Shown here piece by piece: positions 43,585 to 51,751 of a DNA stretch of 64,000 nucleotides. A program made the translations under genes and the position numbers. Numbering within the stretch: the stretch's first letter is position 1; every line of letters starts with the position of its first letter. The DNA comes from JAIQFL01 sp035295745. Its GTDB lineage: Bacteria > Acidobacteriota > Terriglobia > Bryobacterales > Bryobacteraceae. The stretch lies in assembly GCA_035295745.1 (NCBI GenBank), contig DATGIL010000043.1:43345-107344 (forward strand). The letters run 5' to 3'. The notes under the pieces are model-generated. The model saw nothing but the letters and a program-made list of their open reading frames with translations. It had not been told where the DNA came from and did no database searches.

Positions 43585-44592
43585 ATGATTCCGCAAGAAA
43601 AGAGCGAGGCAGTGACTCGCGGCCTGCGCGAGGCTTTCGGTGTAACCGAGTTCGCAGACATCTCACGGATCACGAAGGGTCACACGACGTCCCTCGTTTT
43701 TCGCATCATCGTGGGCGGATCGCCCTACCTGTTGAAGATCATCATGCGATCCGAGGACCCGACCCGCCACTACACAAGTATGAAGGCGGCGGCGGAAGCA
43801 GGCATAGCGCCGCGGGTCTGGCACACCAACATAGACGACAAAATCTCCATTACAGATTTTGTGGAGGCCGCGCCCCTTTCCGTATCGGAGGCCCTCCACC
43901 AGTTACCCGCGACGCTGCGGGTGCTGCATGCACTTCCGCCGTTTGCCAGGGCTCCTTTCAATACCACATGCACATTCCTGCTCAACAAAGGGCCTGCGGC
44001 AGACGCATTCCTCCAGAGGTTCCAGGCAGTAATCCCCAAAGCCGTGAATGAAGAGTTCTTTGCCCGGTGCGCGGAATTGGCCGCGGTATACCCGCATGAC
44101 GATGCGGAGATGGTGGCGAGCCACAACGACCTGTTCAAACCGGACAACATCCTTTTCGACGGACAACGCATATGGCTCGTGGACTGGGAAGCTGCCTTCC
44201 TGAACGACCGCTATGCCGACCTGGCGGTGGTTGCGAATCAGGTAGTCACGAATGACGAAGAGGAAATACTTTATCTTGAGAAGTATTTTGGAGCGGCGCC
44301 CGATCCGTATCAGCTAGCCCGATTCCATCTCATGCAGCAGCTCACACACTTGTTCTACGCCATGGGTTTCCTGACCCTGGGTTCCTCAGGCAAACCGATC
44401 GATTGGAGCGGAACGGTGCCCAAATTCAGCGACTATCACCGGCGAATGTGGGCAGGGGAAATCGACCTGGCAGACAACGATGTGAAGATCGAGTATGGCC
44501 GAGTTCATTGGGAACGGCTCTTACAAAACGTCCGGCAAGCAAGATACAACCAAGCACTCAGAATCGTTTCCGATCGACACGCAACCGTATAA
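43585..44592 (+). CDS. Aminoglycoside/choline phosphotransferase-like kinase
   Basis: The 335-residue protein kinase-like fold enzyme has the ATP lysine K51 (PYLLKIIMR), the catalytic loop H180-N181-D182 with N188 in ASHNDLFKPDNILFDG, and the metal-binding D200 in WLVDWEAAFLNDRYADLA. These match choline kinase and aminoglycoside phosphotransferase relatives rather than protein kinases. The substrate is a small hydroxyl compound; choline/ethanolamine-type is the closest guess. A family 2 repeat begins 4 nt after the stop. Upstream 180 bp show no other gene. Confidence 0.85.
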   Translation: MIPQEKSEAVTRGLREAFGVTEFADISRITKGHTTSLVFRIIVGGSPYLLKIIMRSEDPTRHYTSMKAAAEAGIAPRVWHTNIDDKISITDFVEAAPLSVSEALHQLPATLRVLHALPPFARAPFNTTCTFLLNKGPAADAFLQRFQAVIPKAVNEEFFARCAELAAVYPHDDAEMVASHNDLFKPDNILFDGQRIWLVDWEAAFLNDRYADLAVVANQVVTNDEEEILYLEKYFGAAPDPYQLARFHLMQQLTHLFYAMGFLTLGSSGKPIDWSGTVPKFSDYHRRMWAGEIDLADNDVKIEYGRVHWERLLQNVRQARYNQALRIVSDRHATV

Positions 44593-44595
44593 ACC

Positions 44596-44652
44596 GTGGC
44601 GCAAAGACTCTTCTTTGCCGCGTCGACACTTTGTCGACGCCTTTCGAGGCCC
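44596..44652 (+). repeat. Family 2 double-hairpin repeat, copy 3
   Basis: Starts 4 nt after the phosphotransferase stop. Hairpin 1 is GCAAAG/CTTTGC. Hairpin 2 is GCGTCGACA/TGTCGACGC with loop CTT, where the GAGA/TCTC of copies 1 and 2 has become GACA/TGTC, a paired change that preserves the stem. Confidence 0.8.
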
Positions 44653-44714
44653 GCTTGCGCCATCAAGTGGTACTCGACTCTGCCTCACGCCAAACGTCCA
44701 AGCCGGTCAAAGTC

Positions 44715-45137
44715 TCACTGCGAATCGACATCGACAACCGGATAGGACTCGACGTATTCCTCTCCGCTGCAGCCGTAGTATGCAACCGTTCGCTCCGTGA
44801 AATCGACATCGTAACGCACAACGCCGGCCCGCCACGAAGCCGCCAGGAACTCCGGAAACGTGCTTTCCCCGGCCTGATCCGTCCGCAACGCCGAAATCAG
44901 CGCCTCGCGATTGAAGCGAGGGACGTCCATTGTGCCGGTCGCCAATGGCGTCCCCTGAACGACAACAGGCCCGTCGTTGGTCAGAAAGAGGCTCTGGCAT
45001 GCGGGCAGAGACCAGAAATTCCGAGTCACACCCGCGCGCCGCAACGTCTCGGCGAGGAAGGGAAAGCCTCCGACTCGAGGCCGCATAGCGAGAGCGCGTT
45101 TCTGGGCCGCCTCCAGGTTTTCGATTGCCTTGCTCAT
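44715..45137 (-). CDS. DUF1398 family protein
   Basis: The 140-residue protein has FPFLAETLRRAGVTRNFWSL and a C-terminal block FLAASWRAGVVRYDVDFTER, TVAYYGCSGEEYVESYP. This block is characteristic of the DUF1398 (YbcV-like) family, whose biochemical role is unknown. It follows the MarR-type regulator after 33 nt on the same strand and is probably controlled by it. Confidence 0.85.
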   Translation of the reverse strand: MSKAIENLEAAQKRALAMRPRVGGFPFLAETLRRAGVTRNFWSLPACQSLFLTNDGPVVVQGTPLATGTMDVPRFNREALISALRTDQAGESTFPEFLAASWRAGVVRYDVDFTERTVAYYGCSGEEYVESYPVVDVDSQ

Positions 45138-45170
45138 AGGAGATGCTCCTTCATGTGTAGTGTGGTGGGC

Positions 45171-45641
45171 TTACTCGATCGGCACATCTTTGATCTGGTG
45201 AAACTCCGCCAGTTTGCCAAGCAGGTGCCGCAGGAGGGCCCTTTCGTCGGCATTCAGGCCATCGAAGAAATCCCGGTCGTTTTGGTCCGCGATCTCCGCC
45301 AAGTCGGGAAGAACGCGGCCGCCCCGCCGCGTCACGGAAAGCAACTGGACGCGGCCATCCCCCGTCTTGGTCGAGCGCGCGATCCAGTTCTTCGCTTCGA
45401 GTTTGTCGATGATCTTGGAGACAGCCCCACGCGTCAAACCCAAGCCTTCGGCGAGTTCCCCCGGCGTGGTCCCCGGCCGTTCCTGAAGGTGGCACATCAC
45501 GACCCATTCGGCAACGGAAGTATGCCTCGTCTGCAACGCCCGGGCAAATGCCCCGGAGACATGATTGGAAACCCGGCGAAGCCAATATCCAAGGTGAAGC
45601 TCAAGGGCTGGCGTCCTCCGCTGCCCGGGAGTAGTTTCCAT
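45171..45641 (-). CDS. MarR-family transcriptional regulator
   Basis: From the ATG at 45641 the protein is 156 residues, the usual MarR length. The helix-turn-helix reads EWVVMCHLQERPGTTPGELA, EGLGLTRGAVSKIIDKLEAK, with the wing TGDGRVQLLSVTRRGG. The frame is open much further and has ATGs at 45650 and 45671, but these fall inside the promoter described separately, whose predicted transcription start coincides with the 45641 ATG. The mRNA is therefore probably leaderless. Autoregulation through the two dyads is likely, and DUF1398 is the co-transcribed target. Confidence 0.88.
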   Translation of the reverse strand: METTPGQRRTPALELHLGYWLRRVSNHVSGAFARALQTRHTSVAEWVVMCHLQERPGTTPGELAEGLGLTRGAVSKIIDKLEAKNWIARSTKTGDGRVQLLSVTRRGGRVLPDLAEIADQNDRDFFDGLNADERALLRHLLGKLAEFHQIKDVPIE

Positions 45642-45677
45642 GGAAACCATAATACTTTCCGTGGAAACCATTGTCAA
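45635..45677 (-). promoter_or_regulatory. Promoter with two tandem dyad operators for the MarR-DUF1398 operon
   Basis: On the minus strand TTGACA (45677-45672), a 17-bp spacer and TATTAT (45654-45649) make a near-consensus sigma-70 promoter. The spacer contains the dyad TTTCCACGGAAA (45667-45656), and TTTCCATGGAAA (45646-45635) covers the predicted transcription start. The two dyads are 21 bp apart, two helical turns, and lie in 16-bp direct repeats (TTTCCRTGGAAACCAT on the plus strand). Binding of MarR dimers at both would block the promoter completely. Confidence 0.85.
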
Positions 45678-45779
45678 GCCCCGGCGGCGATTTCTGGCGG
45701 GCAGTACGACCCCGCAGGCCATGGCTGGTTGGTGGAAGGATTCGGAGAAAGATTGGGATGTCTCCCGCCGTTCACATGC

Positions 45780-46160
45780 GTTTGAAAAAAAGTCTCTCTC
45801 CCTATCTATCTGAAAGCACAACGCCGCGATCGCCAAGCCGTGTCTCCACCCGGCCTCGCCCTCTTGACACCGCCTGTTACTATCAACTTTGTAAGAGGCT
45901 TTCGCCCCACCGCGAAGGCCGCAACAAGCTCGATCCTGGCCAGGATTACGTTGCATATCAGGTGGAGTCTGAGCCCTCAAGCTATCCGCGCGAGGGACTT
46001 GGGTTCGAACCCATGAGTCAGAGGGCCGGAGACGGCCTCAAACAGCAATCTGAGGGCGGCAGGTACAAGGATCGATATCCCCTGGGGCGGGGATATCCTC
46101 CCGGCGGCCGGCCGCCCGCAACGTCTTACGATTTGCACACCAATCTTATGGCCATAGTGT
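45780..46160. other. Palindrome-rich intergenic region
   Basis: The roughly 520 bp between the MarR gene and the next gene hold no convincing ORF but several dyads. These are ATCCTGGCCAGGAT (45933-45946), a TGGG-TTCGAA-CCCA hairpin (46000-46013) whose stem extends by GACT/AGTC with a bulge, and GGCCG-GAGA-CGGCC (about 46024-46037). GATATCCCC/GGGGATATC follows (46074-46097), then GGCGGCCGGCCGCC (about 46103-46116). A TTGACA lies near 45863. The cluster could be a structured RNA or a protein-binding region. It does not fold as a tRNA. Confidence 0.45.
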
Positions 46161-46162
46161 CT

Positions 46163-46831
46163 CTACTGTGATGGCGTCACCGCCACCCGTAGCGACACCC
46201 AAGCCTGATCCAACAGGCTTGCAATCGCACGCCAATCGGCATCCGTGACCAATCCCGACTCCGCACGGCTGTCCCTCACGATCATCGCTTCGGCCCGCGC
46301 TTTCGCATGATCCACAAAGCACGTCAACGGCTGCTGAAAGATCTCCGCCTGCTCATCCGCCAACGCCCGTTCCAGATCGCCCGGCTGGTGTGCCGCTCGC
46401 TCCCGATGAATGATCCACCACTCGAGTTCCAGCTTCGCCACATGATCCACAGGAAAGTCTGTCTCACTCCCGCGGCGAACCAGGCTGTAAAGCCGAATCA
46501 GGTCAGGCAGTGCACGCTCGTATTCGGCCCGATTGTGACCCGGCTGAAACACGATCGCCGCGTGCGCCGCATGGTAGGCCGCCACCCACGCCCGCCAGAA
46601 TGGCATATGATACTGCGTTCGCAGCAGCGTCACCATTTGCGTCAACAGGTGCAGCTTCTCGTGCGCGTAATACGACCGCCAGGCCTCAGTTTCCAAACGC
46701 GCCACTTCGTGCGCATCGAAATCGGCCAGATCGTGCCGCGTCTTCGCCGACAGATCGCGCACCACCCATCCGCACAGGATCCCCAGCGCACAAACGCTCG
46801 TCACACCCCAATGCCGCTTGCGTAAGGCCAT
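46163..46831 (-). CDS. Hypothetical protein with N-terminal membrane anchor
   Basis: The 222-residue protein starts MALRKRHWGVTSVCALGILC, a positively charged start and single hydrophobic segment (about 10-24) that can serve as an anchor. The rest is helical and rich in His, Trp and Glu (EAWRSYYAHEKLHLLTQMVT, WRAWVAAYHAAHAAIVFQPG). It lies 9 nt after the ketoacyl synthase stop on the same strand, so it may act together with that enzyme. No family is recognised. Confidence 0.65.
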   Translation of the reverse strand: MALRKRHWGVTSVCALGILCGWVVRDLSAKTRHDLADFDAHEVARLETEAWRSYYAHEKLHLLTQMVTLLRTQYHMPFWRAWVAAYHAAHAAIVFQPGHNRAEYERALPDLIRLYSLVRRGSETDFPVDHVAKLELEWWIIHRERAAHQPGDLERALADEQAEIFQQPLTCFVDHAKARAEAMIVRDSRAESGLVTDADWRAIASLLDQAWVSLRVAVTPSQ

Positions 46832-46840
46832 CCGTAACTA

Positions 46841-48466
46841 TTACGGATCTGCCCGGCCGGCGGATTGACGATGGTTATCATGGGCCGCTTCCTCAACTGC
46901 TGTTTCCTCGCCCCATGGCCGGGAGATCACGCAGGCGTTGATGCCGCCGATTCCCATGGAAAGCTTACCGCCCAGGCCGGGTGGAAAGGCGCGTGGCTCA
47001 TCGAACACCACCTCACTATGCAGACCCGCAATCGACTGGTTCAGTTCCGCCTCGGACAAGGGCGTGGGGTACAAATGTCCCGCTTCGTATCCCAAATACT
47101 GCGCCGTCAGTTCCCACCCACCACCCGCGCCCATGCCATGCCCGAACGTTCCTTTCCGCGCCGTCACTACCACCGTATTCGGAAAGATCGACCGGAACCC
47201 AGCGACCTCCGAATAATCTCCGGGCGTCGCCGTGGCGTGCAGATCCCAAGTCCCCATGTCACAAGGAGTCGCTCCACCCTCCGTAAGCGCCTGTTGCATC
47301 GCCGCCCACGGGCCCTCCGCCGTCGGCGTAATAATATGATGCGCGTCCGAACTCAGTCCCACCGACAACGGCTCCATCCCCAACGGACGAAAGCCCTTCG
47401 ACTTGCAATACTCCAGGTCGCCCACAATCCACACCACCGATCCTCCCGCCACATGGGTGCCCTGTAGCCGTGTCAGGGGCACCGACACGCTCCGGTCGGC
47501 CGATAATACGCGCGCGCTGTAAAACGACCCAACTGTCAGAGGATGCGGCGGCGGATCCGTTGCTCCTACCACCACCACCTTCGCATCGCCGCATGCGATC
47601 GCCCGCATCGCGAGCTTCAAAGCAACTCCAAAGGTCGAGCAGGCCGCGACCGGCGCGAACGCCAAGCCCCTGATCTTTCCCAGAATCGACACCTGCGCCG
47701 CGGGAGTATTGTGAATATTCCAGATCAGGTTCGCCGATACGCGCCATGGCGGCTCCGGCGTCTGCCACTCCTCCTGTAGTTTGGCCCTGCGCTTCTCCTT
47801 TTCCCGGATCGCGTTGAGCTTTCCCGAAGCGATGTCGCCCTCAATGCTTAGTCCATCGATCCGCGCCAACTCCGCCAGATACCGGCGCAGTTCGGGAGAT
47901 TGCTCCATCCAGTAGCGATTCCAAACCGCTTCGGCGGCGTCGCGCTCCGCTTCGCACACCGAATCCGGGTGCGGGGGCGCCGAGGCGTCTCCCGTCTCGG
48001 GCGATTGCGCCAGATGCTGCCGCAGGGGTTCGTTTCGTCGCGGATCCGACCAGAACCGGTCCCACCGTCGCTGTGCCTCATAGAGCTTCACGCTCGAGGT
48101 GTATACCGTGTCGAGACTCCCGAGCCCCGTGCCGATATACACGTGCGCCTGGCTTCCTAGCGCCTTTAGTTCGCCTTCCAACTCGGGATTCTGTCCCAGC
48201 GATTGGATAAACGCCCCAATGGCATACAGCGTGGGCAAATCCATCTTCTCTTTCAGAGTCTGATACTGCCGCGGCGCAAACCGCCCATCAATCCACTCCT
48301 TGTAGTCCTCAAAGCGAAACTCTGGAATTCCGGCCAGAAAGTTGTCCGGACCGAAGCCGTTGAATGGCGAAAGCCAGCTCTCCGATGACGACAAGTTTCT
48401 GGTGAACGCACCAATATTGGGCGACTTGGGCGCAACAATGCCCCATCCAAAGACACCGAATCTCAT
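46841..48466 (-). CDS. Beta-ketoacyl synthase-like enzyme with internal insert
   Basis: The 541-residue thiolase-fold protein has an intact active site: C276 in APVAACSTFGVALKLAMRAI, H410 in DLHATATPGDYSE and H443 in RKGTFGHGMGAGGGWE, the Cys-His-His triad of condensing enzymes. It is about 130 residues longer than FabF. The extra length lies mainly at about 125-258, a charged helical insert (YEAQRRWDRFWSDPRRNEPL, AIREKEKRRAKLQEEWQ). No acyl carrier protein or other fatty acid gene is adjacent. The start is ATG at 48466 (or 48478). The substrate chain is unknown. Confidence 0.82.
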   Translation of the reverse strand: MRFGVFGWGIVAPKSPNIGAFTRNLSSSESWLSPFNGFGPDNFLAGIPEFRFEDYKEWIDGRFAPRQYQTLKEKMDLPTLYAIGAFIQSLGQNPELEGELKALGSQAHVYIGTGLGSLDTVYTSSVKLYEAQRRWDRFWSDPRRNEPLRQHLAQSPETGDASAPPHPDSVCEAERDAAEAVWNRYWMEQSPELRRYLAELARIDGLSIEGDIASGKLNAIREKEKRRAKLQEEWQTPEPPWRVSANLIWNIHNTPAAQVSILGKIRGLAFAPVAACSTFGVALKLAMRAIACGDAKVVVVGATDPPPHPLTVGSFYSARVLSADRSVSVPLTRLQGTHVAGGSVVWIVGDLEYCKSKGFRPLGMEPLSVGLSSDAHHIITPTAEGPWAAMQQALTEGGATPCDMGTWDLHATATPGDYSEVAGFRSIFPNTVVVTARKGTFGHGMGAGGGWELTAQYLGYEAGHLYPTPLSEAELNQSIAGLHSEVVFDEPRAFPPGLGGKLSMGIGGINACVISRPWGEETAVEEAAHDNHRQSAGRADP

Positions 48467-48549
48467 TTCTTCGAGCATACACGGAGCGCGCACGCCCCTG
48501 CGTGTGTTAATCTTTCCGATTGCAGCGCCGGATGCTCTGACCGTGTCGT

Positions 48550-49299
48550 ATGTCCGGATACCGCGAGTTTCCACCATCATCGCGTCTCGCCCACTCGGTC
48601 GAGTGCTTTTGGACCATTCGCCATAACGGTCCGCAAATGCTCCACCGGGTGGTGCCCGATGGGTGCGCTGACATTCTCTTCACTCGCGACTCGCGCGGCG
48701 TCTCACTTGAGGCGATCGGCCCCATGACGTCATACCGCGATTTCCCTCTCCTCGACGGTCACTGGCTCGTCGGCGTCCGCTTTCACCCGGGCATGTGGGC
48801 CGACACTCTCCGAGTCCCTGCGGATCGCATCCTTGACCAGACCGTGTCACTTGACCATCTCTGTGGCGCCTCCGCCAAGAGATTGCTCGACCATCTCGCC
48901 GGAACGAACTCCCCTGCCGAGTCCGTCCGGCTTTTCGAAGCCGCGCTGCCGCATATCGAAGCGCCCGATCGCCTGCAGCGTGCCCTGCAGTGGATCGCCG
49001 AGCGCCGTGGAGTGGTCTCCATCGACGAGGCAGCCGGCCATGCCGGCTTCAGTGTCCGGCAGTTCCGCCGCCTCTGCCTCGAACGCACCGGTCTGTCCCC
49101 CAAGTTCCTGGCACGGATTCTGCGATTCCGGCACGCATTGTCGCGCGTCCGTCAATACCCCGGCCAGTTGGCCGAATTCGCCCTTGACTGCGGCTACTAC
49201 GATCAGGCCCACTGCATCCGCGAATTCCGCGAGTTGTCCGGCCGCACTCCCTCCGCATACGGCGATGGCCGATTTTTCCAATCGCTCGAAGCCCGCTGA
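48550..49299 (+). CDS. AraC-family transcriptional regulator
   Basis: The 249-residue protein has an N-terminal sensor domain with SVECFWTIRHNGPQMLHRVV and PDGCADILF, as in a common group of AraC regulators, and a C-terminal double helix-turn-helix (VSIDEAAGHAGFSVRQFRRL, SPKFLARILRFRHAL, FALDCGYYDQAHCIREFREL). It is divergent from the ketoacyl synthase gene and 26 nt upstream of a VOC gene. Either neighbour may be its target. The ligand is unknown. Confidence 0.9.
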   Translation: MSGYREFPPSSRLAHSVECFWTIRHNGPQMLHRVVPDGCADILFTRDSRGVSLEAIGPMTSYRDFPLLDGHWLVGVRFHPGMWADTLRVPADRILDQTVSLDHLCGASAKRLLDHLAGTNSPAESVRLFEAALPHIEAPDRLQRALQWIAERRGVVSIDEAAGHAGFSVRQFRRLCLERTGLSPKFLARILRFRHALSRVRQYPGQLAEFALDCGYYDQAHCIREFRELSGRTPSAYGDGRFFQSLEAR

Positions 49300-49325
49300 C
49301 CTCTAGCATGTCTTTGGAGGCTTCC

Positions 49326-49676
49326 ATGAGCAACTCTGCAAACGACCGCCGCATCGACTACATCGAATTCCCCGCAACCGACATCGCCGCTACCAAGCGC
49401 TTCTACCAGGAGATCTTCGGCTGGAAGTTCGAGGACTACGGCCCCGAATACACCAGCTTCGCGGATGGCCGCCTCGCCGGCGGCTTCTGGACCTCCCCGA
49501 AGGTTCAGGCCGGCGGCGCTCTCATCGTCATCTACGCGACCAATCTCGAAGCCACCGAAGCCAAGGTGAAAACTGCCGGCGGCGCCATCGCCAAACCGAT
49601 CTTTTCCTTTCCCGGAGGCCGCCGCTTCCACTTCACCGACCCCAACGGCAACGAGCTGGCGGTCTGGTCGGAATAA
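49326..49676 (+). CDS. VOC (glyoxalase/dioxygenase-like) family protein
   Basis: The 116-residue protein has one vicinal-oxygen-chelate domain: DYIEFPATDIAATKRFYQEI, FGWKFEDYGPEYTSFADGR and GGRRFHFTDPNGNELAVWSE. The last block carries the terminal Glu of many metal sites in this family. The ATG at 49326 is set by GGAGG; an upstream ATG at 49308 lacks one. It lies 26 nt after the AraC gene and probably shares its transcript. The reaction is not predictable from the motif. Confidence 0.88.
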   Translation: MSNSANDRRIDYIEFPATDIAATKRFYQEIFGWKFEDYGPEYTSFADGRLAGGFWTSPKVQAGGALIVIYATNLEATEAKVKTAGGAIAKPIFSFPGGRRFHFTDPNGNELAVWSE

Positions 49677-49703
49677 GCCGTCCGCCTTTGCCATACTGTC
49701 TCT

Positions 49704-51062
49704 ATGAAACTCGCTCCGCCCGCCGTTCTGATCCTGTTCCTGCCGCTCTCCGCACTCGCGCAGGACACCCGCAACGTGAGCGAGCCTTCGATTCCGCCGG
49801 CGTGCACCGTCTTGAAAGCCAAGATCGGGCGCGCCGCCTCGTCCATCGATCCCGATGACGAAACCAAGCTCGACACCGCGCGCATCCAGGCCGCCCTGGA
49901 TGCCTGCACTCCGGGCCATTCCGTCGTCCTGCAACGCACCTCTCAGCGGACCGATGCCTTCCTCTCCGGTCCGCTTAACCTGCGACAGGGCGTGGTGCTG
50001 GTGGTCGATAGCGGCGCGTACCTCTACGCCTCTCGCAATCCGCGCGATTATGACCGCACCCCCGGCGTCTGCGGCACCATCACCGAAGACGGCCACGGCT
50101 GCAAAGCACTCATCAATGGCGATGGCGTCTCCGATGCCGGTGTCATGGGTAACGGCGTCATCGATGGCCGCGGTGGCGAAACCATCCTCGGCCAGAAGAT
50201 CTCCTGGTGGAATCTCGCCGACCAGGCGCGCCAGGGCGGAAGCCAGAACAATCCGCGCCTGATGGTCCTGAACCGCTGCGATAACTTCACGCTCTACCGC
50301 ATCACCCTGATGAACTCTCCCAACTTCCACGTGGGCTACAACAATGGCAACGGATTCACCGCGTGGGGGGTGAAGATCTGGACGCCCGAAAGAGCCCGCA
50401 ACACCGACGGCATCGACCCCGGTAACTCCACCAACGTCACCATCGCCTACAGCTACATCCACACCGGCGACGACCACGTCGCTATCAAAGCCCCACCCGG
50501 CAAACCTACCACCCACATGAGCATCGTGCACAACCACTTCTACACCGGCCACGGCATGTCCATCGGCAGCAATACCGACGGCGGCGCGAGTGCGATTCGC
50601 GTCTCCGATCTGTCGGTCGAAGGCGCCGACAACGGGCTGCGCATCAAGTCGAACATCACCCGCGGCGGTCTGGTGCACGACGTGGTGTTTGAGGATGTCT
50701 GCATCAAGGACACCGCCAATCCCGTTATTACAGACACCAGCTACACCGCGCACGAAAGCCCCACCACCAACAAACCTCCGGAGTTTCGCGATATCACCGT
50801 GCGCAACGTCTGGATCGGCGGCAGCGGCAAGGTGACGCTCGAAGGCATCGACAGCGCTCACCGCACGGGGATTCAGTTCGACAACGTCGTCTTCGAACAG
50901 CCCGAGAAGATCAAGGTCGCGGCCAGGCATTCGGAGGTGAAGGCCGGTCCGGGGCCGTTCAATCTGCAGATTGACGGCGAGGATGTCGCGTTTACCGGAA
51001 AGCCGGGGGCCGGCGCGAAGAACGCGTGCAGCGGCAAGTTCGTCGATTTTCCCTTGAGGTGA
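49704..51062 (+). CDS. Secreted glycoside hydrolase family 28 (polygalacturonase-like)
   Basis: The 452-residue right-handed beta-helix enzyme has a signal peptide (1-19, ALAQD). GH28 motifs are NTDGIDPGNSTNVTI (NTD, with the catalytic Asp), HTGDDHVAIKA (DD), GHGMSIGSNTDGGA (GHG) and LRIKSNITRGG (RIK), and the order and spacing are normal. It cleaves polygalacturonate or a related pectic polymer by inversion. With GH172 and the SGNH esterase it points to plant polysaccharide use. The PPC-domain gene begins 7 nt after the stop. Confidence 0.93.
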   Translation: MKLAPPAVLILFLPLSALAQDTRNVSEPSIPPACTVLKAKIGRAASSIDPDDETKLDTARIQAALDACTPGHSVVLQRTSQRTDAFLSGPLNLRQGVVLVVDSGAYLYASRNPRDYDRTPGVCGTITEDGHGCKALINGDGVSDAGVMGNGVIDGRGGETILGQKISWWNLADQARQGGSQNNPRLMVLNRCDNFTLYRITLMNSPNFHVGYNNGNGFTAWGVKIWTPERARNTDGIDPGNSTNVTIAYSYIHTGDDHVAIKAPPGKPTTHMSIVHNHFYTGHGMSIGSNTDGGASAIRVSDLSVEGADNGLRIKSNITRGGLVHDVVFEDVCIKDTANPVITDTSYTAHESPTTNKPPEFRDITVRNVWIGGSGKVTLEGIDSAHRTGIQFDNVVFEQPEKIKVAARHSEVKAGPGPFNLQIDGEDVAFTGKPGAGAKNACSGKFVDFPLR

Positions 51063-51069
51063 TGCCGTC

Positions 51070-51612
51070 ATGAAAAAGCTGCTATTGATCCTGGCAATCG
51101 CCAGCCTGGCCCCCGCCCAGCAGACGCGCCGCGAGATCGTTAACGCCTCGCCAGCCCCCGCTGACGATGCCAAGCCCAACAGCGATCGGGTGCCCGATGT
51201 CTATGCCATCAGCGGCCGCTTCGAGCGGGTGGTGATTCTGCGCTTCAAGTTCGACGCCGATCTTCTGGCAGGCATCGAGAAGATGGTCAAGCAGGAGAAG
51301 ATCCGTAATGCCGTCATCCTCTCGGCTGCGGGTTCCGTGCGTGGCTATCAGGTCCATCAGGTCAGCAACCGCACATTCCCCTCGAAGAACATGTTCGTGA
51401 AGGATCCAGCCGCGCCCGCGGACCTGATCGCGATGAACGGGTATGTGATCGATGGCAAGATCCACGCCCACATTACCTTGGCGAATCCCGAGAAGGCCTT
51501 CGGCGGCCACCTCGAGCCCGGCACCACCGTCTTTACTTTCGCGATCGTGACGTTGGGAGTGCTCGACGATAGCGTCGACTTGAGCAAAGTCGACGACAAG
51601 ACTTACCGGTAG
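51070..51612 (+). CDS. Secreted PPC (DUF296) domain protein
   Basis: The 180-residue protein has a signal peptide (MKKLLLILAIASLAPAQ) and a PPC/DUF296 domain: AISGRFERVVILRFKFDAD, NAVILSAAGSVRGYQVHQVS, GYVIDGKIHAHITLANPE and GGHLEPGTTVFTFAIV. The HxH...GGHL histidines that bind metal in bacterial homologues are present. Usual PPC proteins are cytosolic or, in plants, nuclear with AT hooks; the export signal sets this one apart. It follows GH28 by 7 nt and may act on the same substrate or share regulation. Confidence 0.85.
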   Translation: MKKLLLILAIASLAPAQQTRREIVNASPAPADDAKPNSDRVPDVYAISGRFERVVILRFKFDADLLAGIEKMVKQEKIRNAVILSAAGSVRGYQVHQVSNRTFPSKNMFVKDPAAPADLIAMNGYVIDGKIHAHITLANPEKAFGGHLEPGTTVFTFAIVTLGVLDDSVDLSKVDDKTYR

Positions 51613-51751
51613 CAACGTTCGGAATTTTGAGCTACGGAGCGGCGATGCCGCTGTCGGCCGCAATAGCAAAGACTTCGAACATTGCGGAGTCCTCATCAAC
51701 CCATGGGAAGCTTGACGCCAACTTCGGGTGCCGATGGTAGTCTGAAATCAT

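Noticed and set aside
45995..46020. GGGTTCGAACCC as the T-arm of a tRNA gene
   Set aside because: The loop is six bases with a perfect palindrome around it instead of a 7-base T-loop, and no acceptor, D or anticodon stems can be drawn on either strand.
49203..51179. Minus-strand 658-codon frame opposite GH28
   Set aside because: It is antisense to the clear GH28 and VOC genes and consists of Gly/Asp/Val-rich shadow sequence typical of high-GC genomes.
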